Below are positions 35,801-46,400 of a stretch of 64,000 nt of DNA, piece after piece; within the stretch, counting starts at the first letter, position 1, and every line of letters begins with the position of its first letter. The position numbers and the translations under genes were made by a program. Source of the stretch: Botrytis cinerea B05.10 (Eukaryota > Ascomycota > Leotiomycetes > Helotiales > Sclerotiniaceae); contig NC_037310.1 of the NCBI RefSeq assembly GCF_000143535.2, forward strand, positions 310,001-374,000, given 5' to 3'. The notes under the pieces were generated by a model, which made no database searches, had not been told where the DNA came from, and was given only the letters and a program-made list of their open reading frames with translations.

Positions 35801-36445
35801 TATGGTATTGTCAGATATTTTGTAGAAAGCATTGAGATCAATTAGATTCCTACTCTTTTTCTTCATAATCAACTGAGCCTCTATGTTTTTACGCGATATC
35901 ATCAATGCAATGTAACTTGATAGTTGCTCACTGATTCCGTATCAATACCGATTTATGACTGATAACTAGCTCTTCGTATTCTCTGCTTTAGAATAAAGAG
36001 TTTCGTAAACAGACGCTTTTTACGTATCCTCGGCTCATGAAAAGCAAAGCTTATTATTACGAACTTTGATGGAAGGTTTCATGGAAGAGGAAAAATTAAT
36101 GGTCATATGTACATTCACTCTACCATTGATTAGTGGTTGTGTCTAGTACATCTAACTGATACGAACGTTAAGTCTGGAATGGGAAAGCCATCTCTGGAGA
36201 CCACCAATCAGGAAACTAGTGCTCTGCAATACACTATTAATATCTGCAGAGTTCCTTATTATATCAGGGAAAATACTTACAGGTTCATCGGCGCTCAAGC
36301 ACAGCACTAATGCTCATACCAAATCTAAATTTCCGGAGTTTTCCTAGTATAGCACCTGAGTAAACTTCACAGCTACATTGTTCCAGCCCGATGAAAGGTG
36401 TTTGAGCTCGCCAATCACGAATTCTCCTCGAATTTTTCGGAGCTT
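32851..36445. other. Gene-free AT-rich region
   Basis: No convincing gene. A TATATAAAG box at 34064-34072 stands 117 bp upstream of a 73-codon ORF (34189-34410), but that ORF has no homology I recognise and is not called. A degenerate reverse-transcriptase-like fragment lies near 35.8 kb. Confidence 0.5.
35717..35905 (-). mobile_element. Possible degenerate retrotransposon reverse-transcriptase fragment
   Basis: The 62-codon minus-strand reading contains KKKSRNLIDLNAFYKISDN followed by TIPRYQEEVI. This resembles the LTR-retrotransposon RT stretch in which K-x-R-x-V-x-D-x-R-x-L-N is followed by YPLP and QEE/QDD. Key residues are changed and the frame is closed on both sides, so at most it is a relic. 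The similarity is judged by eye only. Confidence 0.25.
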
Positions 36446-39400
36446 TTGTTGCTTATCTGAAATATACACTTTTGGTAATTTCATAGATTCGTATATTTGG
36501 TGAGGGAGTAACCTGTCATGTGTAACAAGACCTTGAGGTTGATACTACTTGGAACACTGAATATAATATTACTATACGAACTTTAAATGACGCCATCACC
36601 ATCACCACTTCAAAGAGTGTCTGCTGTATGATTCAAAAGATTGCATAGCGAACAAAACTGTGCTAACTGACTCCCACCAATCTTACTTGAATAAGTCTTG
36701 ATTAAGAGAAACGCCACTTAGAACCATTCCAATATCAATTCCTTGACTGTCGAATCACGGAGAGCACTTATTGATTTGTTGCATATCTTGAAAATATGCT
36801 CCGGGAAATCTTCATACCATCCCAGTTCAGTACGTAGGTTGCCAACTGCATCGAGAAATGTAGAATCTTTTATACGATTTGTTGCATATCTCAATAATAC
36901 ACTTTCATCAAGAGAATCCTTTTATTCTAGCTTCTTTACAAGCGAAATTTAAATATGTTCTGAGCATTTTGATTATCTGCTGTTGCATATCTTCAAGTTT
37001 TGTTTATGGGCTGGTGTCAATGAGGATAGCACTGTTAACCGAGTCTGTAGAAACTTGTATACAGCTTCTTTGTATACTCAGAAGCTTAAATCTCGTCTTG
37101 TATTCACTTTGATCTCACCCAGTGACTTAGGTATATATCCTTCAGGCTCGGCTCTGAGAAAGAACTGTTCCTCATCTCCTAAACATACTTTCAGCAAATT
37201 TGTTCTTGAGTTATTTTTCTGGGATTCACCCTTTTGCTGAGGAGACCTTGATCACTATATTCCTTCCGCTCTTACAGTAATACATGCTTTTCACCGTTCG
37301 GGTGACTGTTGCATATCTTGGAAACATGCTTTCGACCAAAATGATTTATGCTTCGAGGGATGAGCAAATCAAAGATTTATTCAGACAAATTAAGTTTCCT
37401 AAATTTCCTGAATACTTTTAATCCAAAGATTGATTGCTGCTCTATCAGCAGTTAGATGAGCTCCTCTTCATGAATACCCTGGTAGAATATCTGGAGAGAA
37501 TTGCCTATAGAGTAAACCTCGACAAAATGGTTCGAATGGGGTGAAGTTGCTGAAGTACGCGCTAATCAGGTGCTAGGCATTGATTACTCTGTTTGTGGGG
37601 CGAGGAAGTCACTCGACGTTGTGTTATGTTGCACATCTACATTCAGGGCATGCAAGTACCACGAGGGAAATCCCACGAGTAAATTATTTTAAAGGACTAC
37701 CCCACAGTTTTCATACGTAATCTAAGCAGGAACCGCATAAGATAAATTCGTATTTTGTTGCAAATCTGAGCATTTAGCTGCCACGAAGAGGTAATGAATC
37801 ATCCAATGAGATAACTGAACGTTCCAATGTGGCGAGTTTAATAGATTCTTCTAGAATCTTTACTTTAAATGGAAGGTCTTGAACTAATGAGAACAATTAG
37901 AAACTCCATACAGTTACTGTTGCACTTCTATTTTTCACGCGGGAAGGTAGTACGGATTCCGGAAGCTTGATCAATTAGCTCCTATAATTTAGCGAGGACC
38001 TGGTGACACATGGCTCTGTTGCAAGTCGACATTCAGGGTAGGTGGAGTTTCTTGGGATCATTGTGGTTAGTTGACAGAAAGGTCATATGATATTTGTTTT
38101 GTTGCGGATCTGAATTCAGGGCGCACAATTTTCCTGAGTACTATGTTGATGCAGCCATTACAAATCTTGTGTGCCCTGAATATAGACCTGCAACATACAG
38201 AAAATCCGAACTAATATCTGGTTGATTTGCGGTGTTAGCTTAGGAACATCCGCGTGCCCTGAATTCAGACCTGCAACAAAACCATCTTCCAACTAGTTGA
38301 GCTATAAGGCTGTCAGAAAATCATCGGAGCCCTTGCGAAGGTCAGATGATCTCTGTCTGTTGCAGGTCTGAATTTCGGGACGGTCCGATAATTGCGAGAT
38401 CGAACAAACCGCCATGAGACATTAAGACATTGACTTACGTGTAGATCGGCAATTTGGTTCTTCTTGCCCCAAAGTCAATGATTCAAGTTTAAACGACCAA
38501 AAGTCTATGTAATTGCTATTTAATGGCAAGCTACAGGTACTTCGGTTGCCGAACTCGAAGATTTGGACTGGCCAACAGTGCAATAAACCATTGTAATCTT
38601 GTATATCATCCAGAATACTACTTACTTATACTCTGGAAATATAAAATGATATCTATTGTGACTCTTGATGCCCGACTCAATCGAATTCAGTAAACCAGAA
38701 GACCCCTATTGATTTTATCAAACCCCGAGCTCAAAATTCTCCGATTCTTCGAGGTGCTTCCGAGATTTGAAGATATTTTTCTTCTTCTGTGTGGTTGATA
38801 TCGCTTATTGCAATCTAGTTTAGTATCAGTCCTCCGACTGGTTGTTGATTCACCGTTATATTAAGCGAATTTGGGCTTGGCGACGTCTAAAAGCAATATA
38901 ATAGGTGCGGCTCTGAGTCTCTTGGCCACTAGCTTATTCAGCTTTGCAATCGACGATATATTCAAGTCGATTTGGTGAACCATTCAAAGTATAACTTTAC
39001 ACTAATCCAGGCCACTAAATTCACATAGTTCTGGTCGTTGCAATCGAGCAGTTTACTTAATCATTTGGCAATACCATGCAACAATAGGCGAGGTAACGTC
39101 AGCGGAGATTTCGTTGAGAAAATTTACAGATTTTCTGTTTTGTTATGTCTACGTATAGTAGGAGACTTCACCTCTCGATCTACTACTATTACTGACCATT
39201 AACCACGTCAAACGGTGCTTTTTTCCTTGAGTTGAAACAGATATCTCTTCATTTATGGTATGAGACGGCATAGACCTGAATGCTTGGAGCGTCTTACGTG
39301 TTGTTGTACATCACTATCCAAACTCAATCCCAAAATTTCCCTGATTATGGCCACTCAAATTTCAACTTGTGATTGTCATATGAGATCGTCGAAACTCAAA

Positions 39401-41062
39401 AAAACCAGTCTCAGTGGCCAAAACAACGAAATGCTCGAAAACAACTGATCAGAGAGTGCTATGACTTTGAGCCTACCTATAGAATAGTGCTGACGGCAGT
39501 AGCTCTGATATTTCTATCATTTCTAACGAATGAGAATATCCGAAATGTGTATGTGTTGATATTGTTGCACGCCTGAGAATTCCAAATATGAAAATCCGGT
39601 AAACGAATCCACCACATCTTACCCAAAGCGTAAATTCCTTGTTAATCTATGGACTTCCAGTAGCTTCTTGTCAATCTTTATAATCTATATATGATTCATC
39701 TGTGGATCAGGGTTCTTGTAATAAAGGTCAACTTACAGCGGCTACGAGAACAGAGGTTCGGGGGACTTGTAAATGCGAACTGCAATCAGCGGCCTCTCAC
39801 TTAGTTGATTATCAAAGAATTTGAGTTTGAGATGTATGTTGGACCATGAAATCTGTTGACGAATGGGCGATGAGAGTGGTATAAAGATTAGTGTTGGTTG
39901 CATATCTGAATTGAAGGGTCGAAATGTGTGGTTCAGTATATGTTACAACCCTAATAAACGAGAGTATTGAGAATAGAATTTGGAATTCAGATGGTTGCGG
40001 AAGAGTGCGAAGTTACTGTGTGCCTAGTCATCAATGTCTGATGTGTACAGCTGACTGTATGCTGTACTCCTTACATTACACGAAGGAAATGAAAATAACC
40101 TTGGGGATCAGGTGATTGAGAGGAAATTGGCCCTTGCAGAGTGTTGCACGTCTGAAAATAATGCGGCTACGAAATGTTGCATGTCTTGAAATGTTTCAGG
40201 TAGACTGCTCAACTTACATGGAAGAGTTAGTAAGAAACTCAGTGTTAAATTTTCTTGTTGTATATCTAAGATGAAGGTTCTGGAAGCACCAGACTGTGGG
40301 ACGGTACGGGGGCAGCGATTTTTAACAGTATATGATTGGGAAACGATATGAAATTTGCAGAATGTTGCACATCTGAAATTCAACCGGGTAGATTATAGAT
40401 GGTCCCCGTGGGAGTTAAATGATAGATCCTCCTGATCTAAGACTGGAAAATATCCTTTCGGTAGATTGTATTGATACTGGCAGTGAAGTACTAGCATGAA
40501 TTTTTCTAACAATCTATGATTGGAGGTGTGAACCTTACAGGATATTGCATATCTGAGAAGGGCTTGGGTAGACTATTTAAAAGATTTGGGACTAGAAGTA
40601 CACTCTATACTCCGCTCGGTGAATAGTTTAACCCACTATCCAGATATGGAACTTTGGGAACATAAGTTATCCACTCGATGATTTATTGACCTAGCCAGAT
40701 CAGAACGGTAAATGGTGTATACAGAGGAATTACAAGATGGAGAAAGTTCTCTGACAAAGGAGCTTCACTTTGAATAGTCTCTAAAATCTGTAAGATTGTT
40801 CTAGAAGATGCGTAGGTAGATTAGGTTTCAATGAACATAGATCCGGAGAGCTGTAAGCTTGTCATACGTAATACAGATCATGTTCATGGAAAGCTAAATA
40901 ATAGATCATAGATCAACAATGAAGTAACAATTACTGCTTGCTAACACACGTACCAGTATATAGTTTACCCTACTACCCAGATCATTGCAAAGGTTGGGTC
41001 ATAACAAATCTCAATCTGCCAATGATTGAGAGAGGAGCAAAATGTGTTGCACATCTGAAAAA
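36446..41062. repeat. Dispersed array of about 21 diverged copies of a TGTTGCANATCTGAA-core repeat
   Basis: Copies of GTTGC(A/T)NNTCT start near 36448, 36778, 36881, 36982, 37309, 37628, 37757, 37919, 38018, 38101, 38359, 39564, 39897, 40143, 40176, 40257, 40364, 40544 and 41046 on the plus strand, and at about 38194 and 38277 on the minus strand. Several continue with TTCAGGG(C/T). Three near 36.8-37.0 kb are spaced 103 and 101 bp. Copies near 40.1-41.05 kb share extra flanks (upstream TATGATTG and TTGCAGA; downstream GGGTAGA), so the true unit is longer and diverged. No ORF above about 120 codons lies in the interval. Confidence 0.75.
38100..38198. repeat. Inverted pair of array repeats, MITE-like
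   Basis: A plus-strand copy (TGTTGCGGATCTGAA, then TTCAGGGCGCAC) at 38100-38126 faces a minus-strand copy at 38169-38195 reading TGTTGCAGGTCTATA, then TTCAGGGCACAC. This gives about 27-bp imperfect terminal inverted repeats around a 42-bp centre. A second reverse/forward pair lies at 38254-38277 and 38359-38382. Confidence 0.7.
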
Positions 41063-42320
41063 ATCAATAATTTGGTAGTATATACAAATGTAGTTAAATC
41101 TAATCGCTAAGTCTTCATTGCTCTCCTTTGTTGTGCTGTTGAAAGTGTAGTTGAGCAAACTTTCTGGGGTCTTGACTGTTGAAGTAAGTGAATGGTAATG
41201 TCTCTTGCCTTCATATTTCTGCCAATATACTGAATGAGGATTGATCTGTTATAAATTAGAAGAAAAAGAGCATATACTTGGTAATCTATATCAGTAGAAT
41301 TACACATAATTACTAGATAAGTTGACTTGTGACATTCGGTCAGTTCCAGCTGTTGTGTATGTGCACTTTCGGAAATAATCAATACCTGGTGCCGACCGCG
41401 TTCACTATCTACCATCCCTTGGATAATAGCACTAAAATAAATTGGTGAATTGGTTAAGATATTCATGCAAAGTTATCGTAAGCTTCCAGGGTTTTATGAG
41501 ATATCCGTCTCATGAAGCTTCCAGAAACCGGGACGATGTGGCAAATTCATGTGTAAAGTTCCACTGCTGTTGTTTGTCTATAAAATAATCACTATCTGGA
41601 TATCAGTTGACATGTATCAATGTCCAATCACCCTATCTTTCTCAATGCCTCCCAGGTCAACGGACATAACTTCAGTGTTGTCATATTATTTATTTCCTGG
41701 ATAAAATCCCAAGCCATACCTCTCCTTTCTCGCTGAGACCCGAGTTTATTGATTTTCCGGATTATCAAATTCGCATATATGAGCTCAATAGGTACATAAC
41801 TAGTTTTGTAAATATTAATTTAATAAATTAACTGCTATAGCCAAAAATCTCTCCCTAATAGAGCCTTCCTTTCATTAGATCCATAACCATTAGGATCTAC
41901 GCAGGTGTTTAGCAGCCGCGATATAATAGGTGAGTCCGTGAATGAAATTAGCTTCCCAACATTTACTGCTTTGATGCTTCCAATTGCCGACTTTTCCACG
42001 GATGTATTAACAACATCATCTATATATCAATCTCGCCCATTTTCCCCCCATCAGAATAATTGCTTTGTCGCTCCTCTAACCTCCTAAAACTCGACCACTG
42101 TATGAACGCCTCATCTTTTATTACACTATATTACCTCAATGCTTGCCAGCTCAAGTGATATACGCCTTTGATACTCCAATATTTTCCCATGATGGCATTT
42201 GATAGTCCAGAACTGGATAGAACGCATAACAATGAAATCTTCCAATACCTCAACCACAGGCGCAAAAATTGAAGATATTAAGATCTGTACATCAATTCAT
42301 GTGCACTTTCATCTGCCAAA
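41063..42320. other. AT-rich intergenic, nothing recognised
   Basis: ORFs up to 119 codons on both strands lack domains and have AT-driven composition. The right part is the 3' flank of the minus-strand orphan gene. Confidence 0.5.
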
Positions 42321-43493
42321 TTATAAAACGTCTCGCGAAATTGAAAACAAATCGTCGGTGACATCGGCGAGATCTGGTTGAGTGGTGGAGCTACTTATAA
42401 CTAGCTGACTGCTCGGACCTGGTATAGATGCCCCTGATTCTCGCTGACTTCTCGCTTCTGACTCCTCATCATAACATCCATCTCCCATCTCAGTATACGA
42501 CGCATTGCAGAAAAATCTGTAGCAATCGTGAGGAATAATACTGGAGTTTAGATTGACCCAACTAGTGCTCGGTCCAACGACTTCCCTTCCTTTCAATTCC
42601 ATTTCCTTTGCCGCCACCAAGGACACTGACTTTCCGGAGTTTGTAATGAATGTTCCAGTGTTCCGTTCATTTGATGGCGGAAACATATTCTCAAACGATT
42701 TGTTAATTCGCATGATGAGCGCCACGGCTTCTTTTAACGTTGTTATGATGCTACCGATCGGTGGTATGAAATCAGGATCATCATCTTCGACTTGTTCGAC
42801 CCCGTCAAAGCTGATGGATAAAGCAAGTCCATCCTTGATACCAGTTCTCACTAATAACACTTTTTGTTCCGCGGTCGGCACACCGACTTTCCAATCTCTC
42901 ATAATAATAATCACACTTCGGAACAAGGATGTGATTCTATAATCTTTTGAATGATCATGATCTTCCGTTCCTAGTGCATCATCGTCTTCCGCTGCTAGTA
43001 CTGGGTCGTAACTCCGTAGTTCAGCGACTTCGAGGCTCTCTTTTCTTTTCAGGCTGAAAATGACATTCTTCAAGTGGCCATCAAAATTTCTGCATAAACC
43101 TCTGTGGATTTGAAGACATTGTTTGATTCCATGCGACTGCGACATAAGAACAATTTTGGCAAAAAAGCGCTGAAAGGTGATATCTTTATTGTGAATGTTT
43201 CCTTCGAACCATTGTTCTGATATATATCGGTGGACGGATGGTATAGCTGGGTTGTTTTCTGGGGTTCTACCCTCGACGAAGTAGATGCTGGTACACTTAT
43301 TGGATACGTCTCTAATATGGCCAAGTTGAATGGGGCCATAGCTACTCACAAAGGTGTGAGGATTCTCTACGTTTGAAAGATAGATATCATATTTAAATAC
43401 GAATTCCTCATACATTCGACGGTTGTACAGGAGTTGTTCATCGTTTCTGGGATTTTGTATGAATCCTCGTAATTCAATAAGGGTTGATTCCAT
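42321..43493 (-). CDS. Orphan acidic protein of unknown function, 390 aa
   Basis: Single open frame read from the ATG at 43493 (MESTLIELRGFIQ). The frame is open upstream to 43685, but that part encodes a simple THTHKK-type run from a GT repeat and looks like 5' UTR. No signal peptide or transmembrane helix is evident. The N-terminal half has mixed, globular-looking sequence (YEEFVFKYDIYLSNVENPH, FQRFFAKIVLMSQSHGIKQC). The middle has acidic EDDD/EDHDHSKD and EDDDPDF stretches around helices such as ITTLKEAVALIMRINKSFE. The tail is Ser/Glu-rich and disordered. I do not recognise the family. Codon-level plausibility and length argue that it is real; isolation in a repeat-rich gap suggests a lineage-restricted gene. 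Confidence 0.6.
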   Translation of the reverse strand: MESTLIELRGFIQNPRNDEQLLYNRRMYEEFVFKYDIYLSNVENPHTFVSSYGPIQLGHIRDVSNKCTSIYFVEGRTPENNPAIPSVHRYISEQWFEGNIHNKDITFQRFFAKIVLMSQSHGIKQCLQIHRGLCRNFDGHLKNVIFSLKRKESLEVAELRSYDPVLAAEDDDALGTEDHDHSKDYRITSLFRSVIIIMRDWKVGVPTAEQKVLLVRTGIKDGLALSISFDGVEQVEDDDPDFIPPIGSIITTLKEAVALIMRINKSFENMFPPSNERNTGTFITNSGKSVSLVAAKEMELKGREVVGPSTSWVNLNSSIIPHDCYRFFCNASYTEMGDGCYDEESEARSQRESGASIPGPSSQLVISSSTTQPDLADVTDDLFSISRDVL

Positions 43494-46400
43494 ATTGTTG
43501 CCCCTTTTTAAATTCCTGGGTGAGTGGAGCAATTGAATGTCAGAATCTGGAAGTCTCTTGATTTTCTTTTGAATGAATATTTTTGTAGGTTCAGAATTTT
43601 TTTTGTGTGTGTGTGTCCGTAACCAGAGCTTGAGAACTAGTATGAGACTATGAGTACTAGTGTGGCCTTGAATATTCCGATTCACGGAAGAATAGTTCCA
43701 CTTTCATGAAAAATTCAGGTATTTCTATTATAATATCAACGTGAAATATATGTTAATCCTCAAAACAAATGATTTATAAAAACGATCTTAGATCAAAGCG
43801 GATTCGGATCATCTACGATTGGGTACGAAAGCATTGGAATAGCCGATGTTTTGAAGTTCAGATGATACTCGATGACTCCGGGCTATTGTTTGAAGTAGCT
43901 CTCAACTCTTCAGAGTGGGAAAGGAGAACGTCATTCAGATGAGCTTTGTAGGTTACAGTCCCAATACGATGTTCTGGAAACAAACTTGAGTATAGATACC
44001 TTCATTCCAACAAAACCGAGAGATCATGATGCTAGACCCGAGACTCTTTCGATGAGTGTAATAAGGTCCAATAACTATCATGGTTACATTACAAGAACTT
44101 GGAATCCTCATAGCAAGACATCACAGGAGAGAATCACCAAGTCGTATGAGGGTTTTGGTGTATAAGAACTCACTATATTCACTATGTTGAGTCAATTCTA
44201 TGTACAGTACCTATTGTCATGCTCTGAATATCAATCTCATTATTTAGTGGTTATCAAAAGCTGAAAAAGAATCAAGAGATACCTACCTCAGACAACTAAA
44301 AGCTCAAAAAATGTCGTTCTTGACCTTATCATTACTTGAGTAAGACTACTGTCGCTTTGCGTCCAGCCTGCTTATTACAGCTGTTTTTTCACGGTGTAAA
44401 AAGAAACAGTCAGATTCCGAGATAAGTAGACTGATAACAAAGTGCTGTTTTCGACAGTAATTTGAACATCAGAGCTCATGAATGTACAGAAATTCTGTAA
44501 AAAAGCGCTTTCTTCCACGTCCTCTTGATGAGTTTTCTCAAACACAGCTTTCGAAGCTGAGAGAATCGAAAAGGTGGAGAGGTTGTAGGGACACAACTAT
44601 ATTATTGGTCTCCAACCGAAGAGTAATGAACGCAGAGAGCTTCGCAAAAGACTTTATATATCACAACACTCGTAAATTCCTGGTTCCTGCAAAAATGCAC
44701 CATTTGCTTAATCTAACTCAAAAACTAGCCCAACAGAATCTAAGGTTGCGAAAACTTTCCAAGAACTATAAAGGAGATCTATGTACCATCAATGCTCCTC
44801 CATAAAGTTCTGAACTTATGGAACGAATTACCAGGATAATTCTAGGAGAGAATTACACCAGTTAATCTGTTCGTGATCTATGTTATATAAGACACGAACC
44901 CTACGATAATTCTCGAGCAGGCTGAGCGGATTTACTTATGTATAAATGGTGGTTGTGTTCACTGCCAATGACTTCTTCATGGCATAGGAGTAACAACAAA
45001 AGAAATCGAAATCATGACGAAAATTGCAATTTTATGAGGGAAAAGTATAGCTTACCGCCAATGTAGATCCATCAAGTTCATTGATAGAACGTTGTAGACT
45101 AATAACAAGGGAAAATCGTTCCAAGATGCTTTCAAAAGCGGCCTGTCTACTCTAGTCAAGTTTTCTGATCAGCCTGGTAATCAAAGGATACCCTCGAAGA
45201 CAGTGCTTTATATACCTAGCTTATCATAAGAAATGAGCGCTCGCATCAATATCTCTATTCACTCTATGATTGCAGGCATTGCCAAGCTCGAGATCTCTGT
45301 GGATCTCCAGTATTCACCACTAAAAAGTACCAGGTATTCAGACAATTTCTTAGCCTGTGTTTATATAAGAGCGCATGAACTCCAGCCAAAACTTCTAGGC
45401 AACCAAGATGTCAAGCTACGCGAGACATAGCAAATGATCCGATGTGTCAAAGACAGAGTGTTACGGAAAAGACCTTATTCTGCCATTGAGATCTGGATTA
45501 CTGGACTTCAGGTTGGAGAGGCGATAACTTCCATTATCACTGTCTTTGAAACATTTGTCCTAGCACTATCATCTATTCTTTGCATTATACTTTGTTGTCA
45601 TTTTCTCAAAAAAGGAAGATTCGTCTCAGACTTTTAGATTGCTTTCTTGCTATAATTGAGCAGAAGTTTCTTGAGACCGCATTTCTTGTACTTTACCATC
45701 AAGTTCGGTACCACTTGATATGAGCAAAGTTATTGCTTTAGGGAGGTTAAAGAAGCCACAATATACGAGGAGGAAACTCTTATATATTGCGGTCATAAAG
45801 CCCCTATTAAGATTTTCTGGTCGTAACTTTCGATATTACTAGGAGATTGAAAAGCATGTGCCTGATTTGTGGCTATACACAACTATTGAGATAGAGAGAC
45901 AGAAAGAGAATAATGTTATTGTGGACACTCACGCGCAGGATCTTGATATCGAAGATCTATATTCATAGAAGATGAAGTGAATCGACTAGAATCTTTACCT
46001 ATAGCTCGAATATATAAAGCTTCCACGTCGTATAATGCAGCATCAAGTGCCCCTAAAAACAGTATGATCCAAGAGAAAGAATGTTGAGCAGTTGTGCATG
46101 ATGAAAATGGGGGGATTACCCGGGAAGATCCTTGGGCCTCTTGGAGAGAGAAGAGCAGAATGGAAATATAATCTCAAAATACGCGATCGAGATTCCGAAC
46201 TTTACGCGATCTTTTGACGAGAATGAGATCCAACCATCGCTTTTGCCTTTGCACTGTCGTTTCGTTTCTACCTCACACATGACTCTCAATATTCTAACAA
46301 ACAAACAAGCAAACAAACAAACAACAATGGCAGATGCTGCCGAATAGTCTATCATGAATTAAGAGCTGAGTCAAAGTACAGCCCCTTTTGAGAGTGCAAG

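Noticed and set aside
36446..41062. CRISPR-like array
   Set aside because: Repeats are diverged, irregularly spaced, on both strands, and the genome is eukaryotic.
44482..44805. 107-codon plus-strand ORF
   Set aside because: Basic, featureless translation in repeat-rich DNA without splice or homology support.
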